A DNA stretch of 64,000 nt from Mesorhizobium sp. C432A (GTDB lineage Bacteria; Pseudomonadota; Alphaproteobacteria; Rhizobiales; Rhizobiaceae): positions 1,946,001-2,010,000 of the forward strand of contig NZ_CP100470.1 of the NCBI RefSeq assembly GCF_030323145.1, read 5' to 3'. This document shows positions 38,524 to 46,664 of this stretch, piece after piece; the stretch's first letter is position 1, and each line of letters opens with the position of its first letter. The notes beneath the pieces are model-generated. The model was not told the DNA's origin. It did not search any database and saw only the letters and a program-made list of their open reading frames with translations. A program made the position numbers and the translations under genes.

Positions 38524-39765
38524 ATGTACGCAACGATTTCGCCGCTCGCGCCGAAGAAATATCCCAAAATGCCTGCCATTGAGGGCGTGCGCATCGCCAC
38601 CGCAGAGGCCGGGATCAAGTACAAGAACCGTACCGACCTCTTGGCCATAGTCTTCGATGCCGGCACAGCGGTTGCCGGCGTGTTCACGAAGTCGAAATGC
38701 CCCTCGGCGCCGGTCGACTTCTGCCGCGAGAACCTTGGCGCCGGCAAGGCGCGGGTGCTTGTGGTCAATTCCGGCAACGCCAACGCCTTCACCGGCAAGA
38801 AGGGCCGCGCCTCCACCCAACTGACCGGCGAGGCCGCGGCCAAGGCCGCAGGCTGCACGCCAGGCGAAGTGTTCCTCGCTTCTACCGGGGTAATCGGCGA
38901 GCCGCTCGACACCACCAAATTCAGCCATTTGCTGGCCGGACTGGTCAAGGACGGCAAGCCGGATCTGTGGACCGAGGCGGCAAAGGCCATCATGACCACC
39001 GACACCTATCCGAAAGTGGCGACAGCGACGGTCAAGCTCGGCGACACCGACGTCATCATCAATGGCATCTCCAAGGGCGCCGGCATGATCGCGCCCGATA
39101 TGGCGACTATGCTGTCCTTCATCGCCACCGATGCGCCGATCGCCGCCCCCGTGCTGCAGGACTTGTTGTCGCGCGGCACGGCCAAGACCTTCAACGCCGT
39201 CACCGTCGACAGCGACACCTCGACCAGCGACACGCTGCTGTTGTTCGCCACCGGAGCCGCTGCCAAGCGCGGCGCGCCCGCCATCAGCGATCCCAAGGAT
39301 GCCCGTCTCGGCGCCTTCCGCCGGGCGCTGGGCAAGGTGCTCAAATCGCTGGCGCTGCAAGTGGTGCGCGACGGCGAGGGCGCCCGCAAGCAGGTCGAAG
39401 TCACCGTTACCGGCGCCAAATCGGCGCGCTCGGCCAAGCGCATCGCGCTGTCCATCGCCAATTCGCCGCTGGTCAAGACGGCGGTTGCCGGCGAGGACGC
39501 CAATTGGGGCCGCGTCGTCATGGCCGTCGGCAAGGCCGGCGAGCCGGCCGATCGCGACCGGCTGTCGATCTGGTTCGGCGACAACCGTCTGGCGCATGAG
39601 GGCGAACGCGACCCGGGCTACTCCGAGGAAGCGACCTCGGCCTATATGAAGCGCGACGACATTCGCATCCGCGCCGATATCGGTATCGGCCGCGGCAAGG
39701 CGACGGTGTGGACCTGCGACCTCACCAAGGAATATGTCGCCATCAATGGCGATTACCGGAGCTGA
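38524..39765 (+). CDS. argJ: Bifunctional glutamate N-acetyltransferase/amino-acid acetyltransferase ArgJ
   Basis: ArgJ transfers the acetyl group from N-acetylornithine to glutamate, and so closes the cyclic arginine pathway. The 413-residue precursor has the family start ([24 protein letters not shown]) and the self-cleavage site [13 protein letters not shown], where Thr195 becomes the N-terminal nucleophile of the beta chain. The C terminus ([23 protein letters not shown]) is complete. The ATG at 38524 fits the family start; the longer frame upstream covers only leader. The stop overlaps the following GNAT gene as TGATG, and a nudix gene follows, giving a three-gene operon. Confidence 0.97.
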   Translation: MYATISPLAPKKYPKMPAIEGVRIATAEAGIKYKNRTDLLAIVFDAGTAVAGVFTKSKCPSAPVDFCRENLGAGKARVLVVNSGNANAFTGKKGRASTQLTGEAAAKAAGCTPGEVFLASTGVIGEPLDTTKFSHLLAGLVKDGKPDLWTEAAKAIMTTDTYPKVATATVKLGDTDVIINGISKGAGMIAPDMATMLSFIATDAPIAAPVLQDLLSRGTAKTFNAVTVDSDTSTSDTLLLFATGAAAKRGAPAISDPKDARLGAFRRALGKVLKSLALQVVRDGEGARKQVEVTVTGAKSARSAKRIALSIANSPLVKTAVAGEDANWGRVVMAVGKAGEPADRDRLSIWFGDNRLAHEGERDPGYSEEATSAYMKRDDIRIRADIGIGRGKATVWTCDLTKEYVAINGDYRS

Positions 39766-40544
39766 TGGAGTTGGCTTCCAGGCATCCGGCAAGCATGCTC
39801 GCCATCGTGCGCCGCTACGAGGCTGCGGGGTTTCGCGCCTGGCCGGCGGCGGCCGTGCATTATGACGGCACCTGGGTGGTGCGGCTGACAGCCGGCCATC
39901 CGGCCAAGCGGCTGAACTCGGTCAACCCGCTCGATCCCGGCGACACCCAGCACATTGCCGAGCGCATCGGCCGCGCCAGCCGGCGCTTCGACGCCTATGG
40001 CAGGCCGCTGACCTTCCGCATCTCGCCGCTGTCGGGGCCGGACCTAGCCAAGCATCTCGACAATGAGGGCTGGAGCACATTCGACGAATCCCTGGTGATG
40101 CGGCTGCCGCTGGCGGACGCGCAACTGGCGCCGGCCATGGACCAGATTCCGCTGAAGGATATCAGCCGCTTTCTCGGCGCGTCGCTCAAGGTCAGCGGCT
40201 CGGATGCATCGCTGCGGCCCGGTCTTTCGGAAATCATCGGCGCTATCCAACCCGAAGTCGGGCTGTTTGCGCTGGAGGAAGGGGCCGACCCTCTGGCGGT
40301 GCTGATCTGCGTCCATGACGGCGATCTTGCCGGTCTGTTCGAGATCGCCACCGCCAAGTCGGCGCGCAATCAGGGCCATGGCCGCAACCTGATCCTGTCG
40401 GCGCTGAAGTGGGCGAGGCTGCGTGGCGCTCGCGAAGCCTGGCTGCAGGTCGAGGCCGGCAATGCGCCGGCGCTGGCGCTCTATCGCTCGCTGGGCTTCG
40501 ACGAAGTCTATCGCTACCACTATCGCCGGCCGCCGGGCGCATGA
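39765..40544 (+). CDS. GNAT-family N-acetyltransferase
   Basis: 259 residues with a duplicated or extended GNAT architecture. The C-terminal copy shows the acetyl-CoA-binding motif A (TAKSARNQGHGRNLILSALKWA) and the GNAPALALYRSLGF signature. The start overlaps the argJ stop (TGATG) and the stop overlaps the nudix gene start (ATGA), so the three genes are translationally coupled. This argJ-GNAT-mutT order is usual in rhizobia. The acceptor is unknown; a role in arginine metabolism is possible but unsupported. Confidence 0.88.
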   Translation: MELASRHPASMLAIVRRYEAAGFRAWPAAAVHYDGTWVVRLTAGHPAKRLNSVNPLDPGDTQHIAERIGRASRRFDAYGRPLTFRISPLSGPDLAKHLDNEGWSTFDESLVMRLPLADAQLAPAMDQIPLKDISRFLGASLKVSGSDASLRPGLSEIIGAIQPEVGLFALEEGADPLAVLICVHDGDLAGLFEIATAKSARNQGHGRNLILSALKWARLRGAREAWLQVEAGNAPALALYRSLGFDEVYRYHYRRPPGA

Positions 40545-40957
40545 GCGAGATCACCGGCAAACGCCTGCTGCTGGTCGCCGCGTGCGCGCTGGTCGATACC
40601 GATGGGCGGGTGCTTCTGGCGCAGCGGCCCGAGGGCAAACAGCTTGCCGGCCTGTGGGAATTTCCCGGCGGCAAGGTAGAGCCAGGCGAGACGCCGGAAC
40701 AATGCCTGATCCGCGAACTGCAGGAAGAAATCGGCATCGAGACTGACATTCCTTGCCTGGCGCCGCTCACCTTCGCCAGCCATTCCTATGATGATTTCCA
40801 TCTCCTGATGCCCCTGTTCGTCTGCCGCCGCTTCCGCGGCATCGCGCAGCCCAGGGAAGGGCAGGCGTTGAAATGGGTGCGGCCAAAGCAGATGCGCGAC
40901 TATCCCATGCCGCCGGCCGACGCGCCGCTAATCCAGTTCCTCATCGACCTGTTGTGA
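40541..40957 (+). CDS. mutT: (Deoxy)nucleoside triphosphate pyrophosphohydrolase, MutT-like nudix
   Basis: 138 residues with a complete nudix box, GGKVEPGETPEQCLIRELQEEIGI, that is GX5EX7REUXEEXGU. N-terminal VAACALVDTDGRVLLAQRPEGKQLAGLWEFPGG is typical of MutT, which removes 8-oxo-dGTP from the nucleotide pool and so prevents A:T to C:G mutations. It starts inside the end of the GNAT gene (ATGA overlap) as the last gene of the argJ operon. Other nudix substrates cannot be excluded from sequence alone. Confidence 0.93.
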   Translation: MSEITGKRLLLVAACALVDTDGRVLLAQRPEGKQLAGLWEFPGGKVEPGETPEQCLIRELQEEIGIETDIPCLAPLTFASHSYDDFHLLMPLFVCRRFRGIAQPREGQALKWVRPKQMRDYPMPPADAPLIQFLIDLL

Positions 40958-41054
40958 TACAAAGCCATTTCGCGGTCTGATCTAGCCAGCGTTAATGGAA
41001 GATTTATCTCGTCGTGAAAAATTGCGGCAAAGCGGGTTCGCGGGGAGCGATTGC

Positions 41055-41363
41055 ATGAGCCTCGACAGGGAATGGGACTCGATCCGGCCAGATCGCAGCT
41101 TTCGCGCCGCCGGCGTCGGCTTATTGCGCGTCACGCTGTTGTTCGGCTCGGCCGCAGTGGCGCTGGCGCTGATCGCGGTCCCCGTGCTGGACAACCAGAC
41201 GCGATCGTCCAGCCGCGATGCTCTTGCAGGCGGTCTCGACCCGATGAGCACGGGTTCGATCGGCTCGCGGGCCACCTATACGCTGCGCAGAAGCGTGCTG
41301 CAGCCCTCACCGAGCTCAGTCTGCATCATCCGCGCCGACGGCCAACGCAGCGGCGACTGCTGA
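41055..41363 (+). CDS. Small single-pass membrane protein of unknown function
   Basis: 102 residues. A short acidic/basic N terminus (MSLDREWDSIRPDRSFRAAG) precedes one hydrophobic segment (LLRVTLLFGSAAVALALIAVPVLD), then a Ser/Thr-rich exported tail with two cysteines (VCIIRADG, SGDC). The start at 41055 has GGGGAGCG upstream; a frame from 40995 is longer but without one. It resembles hypothetical proteins of rhizobia that sit before the Flp pilin gene, so it could belong to the pilus locus or be an independent envelope protein. Confidence 0.65.
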   Translation: MSLDREWDSIRPDRSFRAAGVGLLRVTLLFGSAAVALALIAVPVLDNQTRSSSRDALAGGLDPMSTGSIGSRATYTLRRSVLQPSPSSVCIIRADGQRSGDC

Positions 41364-41421
41364 CCAACAAGGTCGACACCAGCTTGAGAACTTCCTCAAC
41401 GCAGGCCCATTTCACAGCCTG

Positions 41422-41450
41422 TTAAGCTTGTGCCGTTAACCTTTCTTAAC
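41422..41450 (+). promoter_or_regulatory. CtrA-like TTAA sites upstream of the Flp pilin gene
   Basis: TTAA (41422), TTAAC (41436-41440) and TTAAC (41446-41450) occur within 29 bases, 41-69 bases upstream of the pilin ATG. TTAA-N6-TTAAC is one base shorter than the CtrA consensus TTAA-N7-TTAAC known from Caulobacter, where pilA is CtrA-activated. Binding here is inferred. Confidence 0.4.
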
Positions 41451-41490
41451 AGGTCGGCGATATGGTCGGGGATGAGAGGGATCGACGATC

Positions 41491-41673
41491 ATGAAGCAAT
41501 TGCTGCGCCGATTTTTGCAGGACGAAACAGGCGCCACGGCCATTGAATATGGCCTGATCGTTGCGGTGCTGTCGCTTGCCATCGTCGGGGGTGTCGGCAA
41601 GGCCAGCAATGCGATCCAGTTTCTGTTCAGCGACAACAACAGCAGGCTCGCAAACGCCTTCGCCGAGCACTGA
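41491..41673 (+). CDS. Flp/Fap-type pilin
   Basis: A 60-residue Flp pilin prepilin. A short basic leader (MKQLLRRFLQDETGATAIEYG) contains the prepilin peptidase site region around G-A-T-A-I-E-Y, followed by the conserved hydrophobic helix LIVAVLSLAIVGGVGKASNAIQFLF. Flp pilins build the tight-adherence pili assembled by the cpa/tad machine in Caulobacter and rhizobia. No other tad/cpa gene is in the window, so this is an isolated pilin gene. It has GAGAGGG in ribosome-binding position and CtrA-like sites upstream. Confidence 0.93.
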   Translation: MKQLLRRFLQDETGATAIEYGLIVAVLSLAIVGGVGKASNAIQFLFSDNNSRLANAFAEH

Positions 41674-41685
41674 TCCGGAGCGCCG

Positions 41686-42558
41686 TCACCGCCCGTCGGG
41701 GTTTTCCAGTATCGTCTTCAGCGAGACCTTCGCCGAACCCGGTTTCAAGGGCTTTTGCTGCGAGGCATCGGGCGCCCAGCCCGACATCCAGACGATGGAA
41801 AAGCTTGCCCTGATGCGGCCATCAGCGTCCGAAAAGCGTTCGGCATAGATTTCGGCGGCACGGGTAAAAAGCTTTCGCGCTCCCGGTCGCCGGCTGCGAT
41901 CGGTCAGCGCGCTGGTTTCGCCCATCGCCCTGAGATCGGCAATGAGGTCGAAGAGGGTATCGTAGCGGACGGTCACCGTTTCGACGTCGGCCACCGGTAG
42001 CGCCAGTCCGGCGCGCTGCAGCAGTGCGCCGGCGTCGCGAACATCGGTGAAGGGGATGACACGCGGGCTGGCGCCGCCATAGAGTTCGGTCTCGGCGGCG
42101 AGCAGGCTTTCGCGCAATTCGGAAAGCGTGCCGGCGCCGGCAAAGGCGCCGAGGAAAAGCCCGTCGGGCCGCAGAGCGCGGCGGATCTGCACCAGCATGC
42201 CGGGAATGTCGTTCATCGCCTGCAACGACAGAAGTGAAACGACGAGGTCGAGGCTTTCCGGCTGGAACGGCACTGTCTCCAGCGGTGCTATCAGCCCTGG
42301 CCGGCCGTCCAGAAACGCTGGATCTGCCTCGACGCGCACGATCTCCGCTGCCTTGCCGCTTGCAGCGACCACGTCCGTTGCGTCCGGCGTCTGGCAAAAC
42401 AGCACCGCGGCCTTGCCGAATTTCCGCTCGACCGCGCCGAGCCGGTCGGCAAGGTCTTCCGCCGCCCGCCGCATCAGAAAATCCGCGCCGGCTACGGGGT
42501 GGGCCAGCGCCCTGCGCTTGCGCACCAGCCAAAGTTCAGTATCGATGATCGGCTGCAA
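41686..42558 (-). CDS. NDUFAF5-like class I SAM-dependent methyltransferase
   Basis: A 290-residue protein of the family that includes the mitochondrial complex I assembly factor NDUFAF5. The Rossmann methyltransferase core contains LDLVVSLLSLQAMNDIPGMLVQIRRALRPDGLFLGAF, and the N-terminal segment LWLVRKRRALAHPVAGADFLMRRAAEDLADRL is typical of the family. In alphaproteobacteria it is usually annotated simply as methyltransferase; NDUFAF5 itself hydroxylates an arginine, so the activity here is open. It is convergent with the Flp pilin gene and divergent from comF across about 70 bp. Confidence 0.85.
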   Translation of the reverse strand: MQPIIDTELWLVRKRRALAHPVAGADFLMRRAAEDLADRLGAVERKFGKAAVLFCQTPDATDVVAASGKAAEIVRVEADPAFLDGRPGLIAPLETVPFQPESLDLVVSLLSLQAMNDIPGMLVQIRRALRPDGLFLGAFAGAGTLSELRESLLAAETELYGGASPRVIPFTDVRDAGALLQRAGLALPVADVETVTVRYDTLFDLIADLRAMGETSALTDRSRRPGARKLFTRAAEIYAERFSDADGRIRASFSIVWMSGWAPDASQQKPLKPGSAKVSLKTILENPDGR

Positions 42559-42630
42559 CGGTAGACATCCCTGTTTGTCCGTCTAGTGATATCCTGGCGC
42601 GGACGACAAAACCACGTGGCCGATCCGGTG

Positions 42631-43416
42631 ATGGAGATCAAGAGCCTCGCTCAAACCATGTTGAAACTGGCCATGTTGGACTGGCCGGCGCGGATGCTGT
42701 TCCCGCCGGTCTGTGCCGGCTGTCGCAGGCACGTCTCGCAACCCGGCGTTTTGTGCGGTGCCTGCTGGCCGAAGCTGAGGCTGCTGGAGCGGCCATGGTG
42801 CGCGGTGATGGGCACGCCATTCACGCACGATATGGGCGAGGGGTTCCTGTCGGCCGAGGCGATCGCCGATCCGCCGCCGTTCGAGCGGGCGCGGGCGGCC
42901 GTGGCCTATTCCGGTGTCGCCCGCCAGATGGTGCAAGGGCTGAAATACCAGGATCGCACCGATCTGGCGCCGTGGATGGCGCGCTGGATGCTGTGCGCCG
43001 GCGCTGAGGTAATTGCAGACGCCGATGTCGTCGTACCGGTGCCGCTGCACTGGCGGCGCTTCTTTCGGCGGCAGTTCAACCAGTCGGCGGAGTTGGCAAG
43101 GGCGGTTGCGCAGCTTAGCGGGCTGCCTTTCTCGCCCTCGGCGGTCCGGCGCGTCAAGCTCACGCGCCAGCAGGTCGGGCTGGAGCGGCAGGAGCGCGAG
43201 GCCAATGTCCGCGCCGCCTTCCGTGTGCCTGCGGAAGCCGAAATCGAGATCACTGGGCGCCGCGTGCTTCTGGTCGACGATGTCTACACCACCGGCGCCA
43301 CCGTGCGCTCGGTCGCCAGGGCGCTGAAGAAGGGCGGCGCCGGAGCGGTCGATGTGCTGACCTTCGCGCGTGTCCTGCCGGGGGACTTTCGGGCCGACGA
43401 GTCCGCGACTATATAA
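42631..43416 (+). CDS. comF: ComF-family amidophosphoribosyltransferase-like protein
   Basis: 261 residues: an N-terminal zinc-finger-like part with two CxxC pairs (CAGC, CGAC), then a phosphoribosyltransferase domain with the PRPP-binding loop VLLVDDVYTTGATV at 212-225. ComF is needed for DNA uptake in competent bacteria and may act in single-stranded DNA handling; in rhizobia its role is untested. The start MEIKSLAQTMLKLAMLDW (42631) is chosen over an earlier in-frame start because it lies just before the first conserved hydrophobic segment. It heads the comF-grxC-nitrilase-DUF1178 run, conserved in alphaproteobacteria. Confidence 0.88.
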   Translation: MEIKSLAQTMLKLAMLDWPARMLFPPVCAGCRRHVSQPGVLCGACWPKLRLLERPWCAVMGTPFTHDMGEGFLSAEAIADPPPFERARAAVAYSGVARQMVQGLKYQDRTDLAPWMARWMLCAGAEVIADADVVVPVPLHWRRFFRRQFNQSAELARAVAQLSGLPFSPSAVRRVKLTRQQVGLERQEREANVRAAFRVPAEAEIEITGRRVLLVDDVYTTGATVRSVARALKKGGAGAVDVLTFARVLPGDFRADESATI

Positions 43417-43438
43417 GGTCGAGGAAAGGCACGGACCG

Positions 43439-43720
43439 ATGCTCGATGTGACGATTTACACCCGTATGATGTGCGGCTATTGCGCGGCGGCCAAGCGGCT
43501 GCTCGACCGCAAGGGCGTCGCTTACACCGAGCATGACGCTTCGTTTTCGCCGGAATTGCGCCAGGAAATGATTTCGCGGGCGCATGGCCGCTCGACCTTT
43601 CCGCAGATTTTCATCGGCGACACGCATGTCGGCGGCTCCGACGACCTCCACGAGTTGGAGGCACGGGGGCAGCTGGATAGGCTGCTTGCCAACGGCTCGA
43701 CGACAAAGAGCGGTTCGTAG
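43439..43720 (+). CDS. grxC: Glutaredoxin 3
   Basis: A 93-residue dithiol glutaredoxin with active site Cys12-Gly-Tyr-Cys15, the TFP cis-proline motif (STFPQIFIG) and the GGSDDLHELEARG glutathione-binding helix. It reduces disulphides and glutathionylated proteins with glutathione. GAGGAAAGG precedes the ATG at 43439; the frame extending into comF is not needed. It follows comF by 22 bp and precedes the nitrilase gene, from which it is separated by a palindromic repeat element. Confidence 0.94.
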   Translation: MLDVTIYTRMMCGYCAAAKRLLDRKGVAYTEHDASFSPELRQEMISRAHGRSTFPQIFIGDTHVGGSDDLHELEARGQLDRLLANGSTTKSGS

Positions 43721-43729
43721 CGCCGCTCT

Positions 43730-43790
43730 ATGTCTTTGTTTTTACGCAATTCCGGACGGAAAACCGTTACACGATTTTCCTGGAATTGCT
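43730..43790. repeat. Palindromic intergenic element upstream of the nitrilase gene
   Basis: CAATTCC (43747-43753) and GGAATTG (43782-43788) are exact inverted copies; inside them GGAAAA and TTTTCC pair as well. The TTTACGCAATTCC beginning recurs at 46,587 after the EamA gene. I know such sequences as dispersed repeats of Mesorhizobium and relatives. It ends directly before the nitrilase ribosome binding site. Confidence 0.65.
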
Positions 43791-43806
43791 CAAAGAGGAC
43801 GTGACG

Positions 43807-44673
43807 ATGGGTATTTTCAAGGCGGCGGCGATCCAGATGCGTTCGGGCGAGAGCCCCGAGCGCAACGCGGTCGATCTCGAACGGCTGGTGCGCGAAGCGG
43901 CAGGCCTCGGTGCAACCTACATCCAGACCCCGGAAATGACCGGTGCGCTGATCCGCGACAAGGAAGCCAGGGCTGCTTCCTTCACCTCGGAAGACAAGGA
44001 CATCGTCGTGGCGGCCGCGCGCAAGCTCGCCAGCGAACTCGGCGTCTTCCTGCACATCGGCTCGACCGCCATCCTGCGCACCGACGGCAAGCTCGCCAAC
44101 CGGGCGCTGCTGTTTGGGCCGGACGGCGCCACCCTTGCCACCTACGACAAGATCCACATGTTCGACGTCGACCTCGACAATGGCGAGAGCTGGCGCGAAT
44201 CCGCCGCCTATGAGCCGGGCACCGAGGCCGTCGTCACCGAGATCGACGGCGCTAGGCTCGGCTTTGCAGTCTGCTACGATCTACGCTTTCCACAGCTGTT
44301 CCGCGCCGAGGCGATGGCCGGCGCCGACCTCTTGTCGGTGCCTGCCGCCTTCACCCGCCAGACCGGCGAGGCGCACTGGCATGTGCTGCTGCGAGCCCGT
44401 GCCATCGAGAACGGCGCCTATGTGGTTGCTGCAGCACAAGGTGGCCTGCATGAGGATGGCCGCGAAACCTATGGCCATTCGCTGATCGTCGACCCGTGGG
44501 GTCGCATCATCGCCGAGGCCGTCCATGCCGAGCCGGGCGTGATTATCGGCGAGATCGATACCGCACAGTCGTCGGCCGCGCGCAAAAAAATCCCCAACCT
44601 TAGGAATGCGCGCGATTTTGCCGTCAATGCCGGCACGGCTGAAGTGCCGCGGCTCAGGGGCGCGGCTTCGTGA
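43807..44673 (+). CDS. Carbon-nitrogen hydrolase (Nit1/2-like omega-amidase or deaminated-glutathione amidase)
   Basis: 288 residues of the nitrilase superfamily with its Glu-Lys-Cys triad: Glu43 in TPEMTGA, Lys115 in TYDKIHMFDVD and Cys156 in GFAVCYDLRFPQLFR. The closeness to Nit1/Nit2 (ending FRAEAMAGADLLSVPAAFTRQTGEAHWHVLLRARAIEN) suggests amide hydrolysis of deaminated glutathione or alpha-keto amides. The ATG at 43807 has AAAGAGGA upstream. Placement after grxC fits glutathione metabolism. It overlaps the following DUF1178 gene by 4 bp. Confidence 0.93.
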   Translation: MGIFKAAAIQMRSGESPERNAVDLERLVREAAGLGATYIQTPEMTGALIRDKEARAASFTSEDKDIVVAAARKLASELGVFLHIGSTAILRTDGKLANRALLFGPDGATLATYDKIHMFDVDLDNGESWRESAAYEPGTEAVVTEIDGARLGFAVCYDLRFPQLFRAEAMAGADLLSVPAAFTRQTGEAHWHVLLRARAIENGAYVVAAAQGGLHEDGRETYGHSLIVDPWGRIIAEAVHAEPGVIIGEIDTAQSSAARKKIPNLRNARDFAVNAGTAEVPRLRGAAS

Positions 44674-45095
44674 TCCGCTTTGCCCTGATCTGCGAGCACG
44701 AGCACGAATTCGAGGGCTGGTTTCGCAGCAATGACGATTTCGACACGCAGAAGAAGCGCGGCTTCGTCGATTGCCCGAGCTGCGGCTCGCACAAGGTGCA
44801 AAAGGCGCTGATGGCGCCAGCCGTCTCCACCGCGCGGAAGCAGGAAACAATTGCGCTGGCCATGGGCGAAACCCAGAAGCAGGCTTTGGCGCAACTGAAG
44901 GCGATGGCCGAGAAGGTGCGCGAGAATGCCGACTATGTCGGCGACAAGTTTGCCGAAGAAGCGCGCAAGATCCATTTCGGCGAGAGCGATGCGCGCGGCA
45001 TCTATGGCGAGGCGACGTTGGACGAAGCCAAGAGCTTGGCCGAGGATGGCATCGATTTCATGCCGATCCCGAGTTTTCCCGAGGAGCGCAATTGA
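44670..45095 (+). CDS. DUF1178 family protein
   Basis: 141 residues, small and soluble. The N-terminal MIRFALICEHEHEFEGWFRSNDDFD and the zinc-binding-like VDCPSCGSHKVQKALMAPAVS pattern define DUF1178, an uncharacterised alphaproteobacterial family. The C terminus (GIYGEATLDEAKSLAEDGIDFMPIPSFPEERN) is conserved too. The start is a GTG overlapping the nitrilase stop (GTGA), so translation is coupled. Function is unknown; the constant position behind grxC and the nitrilase suggests a redox or glutathione-linked role. Confidence 0.9.
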   Translation: MIRFALICEHEHEFEGWFRSNDDFDTQKKRGFVDCPSCGSHKVQKALMAPAVSTARKQETIALAMGETQKQALAQLKAMAEKVRENADYVGDKFAEEARKIHFGESDARGIYGEATLDEAKSLAEDGIDFMPIPSFPEERN

Positions 45096-45099
45096 GCGA

Positions 45100-45585
45100 T
45101 CAGCTGGCGCTATCGATCAATTTGCCAAGCAACTGAGCCAGTGCCCCCCGCTCCGTGCCGGTGAGCCCGGCGAGGATTTCATGCTCGTTGGCGACGTGGG
45201 CGGTCAGGGCTTCGTCGATCAAGGCCAGACCTTTTTCGGTCAGTTGCACGACAATGCCACGCCGGTCGTTGGGGTGCGGGCCGCGCAGGATCAGTCCGGC
45301 CTTCTCAAGCCGGTCGAGCCGGTTGGTCATGGCCCCAGAGGTCACCATCGTCGCCTCATATAGAGCGGTCGGTGTCAGCGCGTAGGGCTGGCCGGAGCGG
45401 CGCAGCGTCGCCAGCACATCGAATTCGCCGGCCTGCAGTCCGAAACGGGCAAACAGCGGGGCGAGGCGCTCGCGGGCGATTAGCGACGAGGCTTCGTTCA
45501 GCCGCCCAAGCACCAGCATTGGCGACACCTCCAGGTCCGGCCGTTCCCGCTTCCATTGCTCCACCGCCTTTGCCGCGCGATCCAT
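45100..45585 (-). CDS. MarR-family transcriptional regulator
   Basis: 161 residues with a winged helix of the MarR type (LQAGEFDVLATLRRSG, LYEATMVTSGAMTNRLDRLEKAGLILRGPHPNDRRGIVVQLTEKG). It should repress and sense a small molecule or oxidant. I prefer the ATG at 45585, with GGTGAG upstream, to the GTG at 45594. It is divergent from an EamA-family exporter gene, and the 100-bp region between them carries an inverted repeat overlapping a promoter, so autoregulation and control of the exporter are likely. This pair interrupts the otherwise conserved DUF1178-ubiG gene order. Confidence 0.9.
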   Translation of the reverse strand: MDRAAKAVEQWKRERPDLEVSPMLVLGRLNEASSLIARERLAPLFARFGLQAGEFDVLATLRRSGQPYALTPTALYEATMVTSGAMTNRLDRLEKAGLILRGPHPNDRRGIVVQLTEKGLALIDEALTAHVANEHEILAGLTGTERGALAQLLGKLIDSAS

Positions 45586-45600
45586 CTGTCTCACCGCTAA

Positions 45601-45645
45601 GTATCTTGACGTTAAGAATCTTTGTGGTATGCTACCTCAAGATAC
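45601..45645. promoter_or_regulatory. MarR operators overlapping a promoter of the EamA gene
   Basis: GTATCTTGA (45601-45609) and its exact reverse complement TCAAGATAC (45637-45645) flank a sigma70-like promoter: TTGACG (45606-45611), 16 bases, TATGCT (45628-45633). The left copy also continues into GTTAAGAAT, an imperfect palindrome. Binding of the MarR protein would cover both ends of the promoter. Confidence 0.65.
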
Positions 45646-45686
45646 AGTTTCGACCCAGTGCCGCAAGTGAGTGACGGGACCATCCG

Positions 45687-46577
45687 ATGAAATTTCTCTG
45701 GGAATCGGCGCTTGGCCTGCTGGTCGTCACCGGCGGCCTGCTCGGCCTGACCCTGCCGTTCGGCAAGCTGGCGACGGCTGCCGGCGTTCCGGCCATGGTC
45801 TGGGCCTTCGTCATCTCGTTCGGCGCCGGGGGCGTGCTGCTGTGCGCGTTGCTCGCGAACGGCGAGCGCATGCGGCTCACCTCGCACAGACTGCGCTATT
45901 TCTTCATCACCGCCGCCGTGTCCTACGCCGTGCCCAATCTGCTGATGTTTTCGGCTATCCCGCATCTCGGCGCCGGCTATACCGGCATCATGTTCACGCT
46001 GTCGCCGGTCATCACACTGGTGTTTTCGATCCTGCTCGGCGTTCGACGGCCAAATACGCTCGGCAGTATCGGTATCGCCGTCGGCTTCATCGGCGCCGTC
46101 ATGGTGGCGGTGACGCGCGGCGAGGCCGGCCAGCCGGCCGATTTCTTCTGGGTACTGGCCGGACTTTTGATCCCGGTCAGCCTTGCCGCCGGCAATATCT
46201 ATCGCACCGTCGACTGGCCCGAAGGCACCGGTCCGATCGAACTGGCCGTCGGCAGCCACCTGGCCTCGGCGACGCTGCTGCTGATCGGCATTCTCGCGCT
46301 GTTCGGCCTCAGTGCCTTCGCCCCGCTTGGCGCCGTGCCGCTGGTTGTCGTGGCGCAGGTCGCTTCGGCCTCGGCGATGTTTGCCTTCTTCTTCCGGCTG
46401 CAGGCCGTGGGCGGTCCGGTCTATCTCAGCCAGATCGGCTATGTGGCGGCGGCCGTCGGCCTGTTTGCCGGAACCATCTTCCTCGGCGAGCACTACCAGT
46501 TGCTGACCTGGGCCGGCGCGGTGATCATCACCATCGGCGTGATCATCACCACCAAGGCGCAGAGCCAGAAGGCATAG
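45687..46577 (+). CDS. EamA/DMT-family transporter
   Basis: A 296-residue membrane protein with about ten hydrophobic helices in two EamA repeats, the drug/metabolite transporter architecture. The first repeat covers LLVVTGGLLGLTLPFGKLA to VRRPNTLGSIGIAVGFIGAVMVAVTRG; the second ends GEHYQLLTWAGAVIITIGVIITTKAQSQKA. Such proteins export amino acids, sugars or drugs; the substrate is unknown. The divergent MarR gene is its likely regulator, with operator-like repeats over the promoter. A dispersed palindromic element follows the stop codon. Confidence 0.9.
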   Translation: MKFLWESALGLLVVTGGLLGLTLPFGKLATAAGVPAMVWAFVISFGAGGVLLCALLANGERMRLTSHRLRYFFITAAVSYAVPNLLMFSAIPHLGAGYTGIMFTLSPVITLVFSILLGVRRPNTLGSIGIAVGFIGAVMVAVTRGEAGQPADFFWVLAGLLIPVSLAAGNIYRTVDWPEGTGPIELAVGSHLASATLLLIGILALFGLSAFAPLGAVPLVVVAQVASASAMFAFFFRLQAVGGPVYLSQIGYVAAAVGLFAGTIFLGEHYQLLTWAGAVIITIGVIITTKAQSQKA

Positions 46578-46584
46578 GGTCTTT

Positions 46585-46660
46585 GGTTTACGCAATTCCC
46601 TAGGCAAAGCGCTATGCGCTTTTCCCGGGAAAACCGCTTCACACTATGCTCGAACTGCTC
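46585..46660. repeat. Palindromic intergenic element after the EamA gene
   Basis: It begins with TTTACGCAATTCC, as does the element at 43,730, and contains the nested inverted repeats AAAGCGC-TAT-GCGCTTTT and TTTTCCCGGGAAAA. It ends beside the frameshifted YjbR gene and resembles the family seen elsewhere in the window. Confidence 0.55.
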
Positions 46661-46664
46661 AAGC

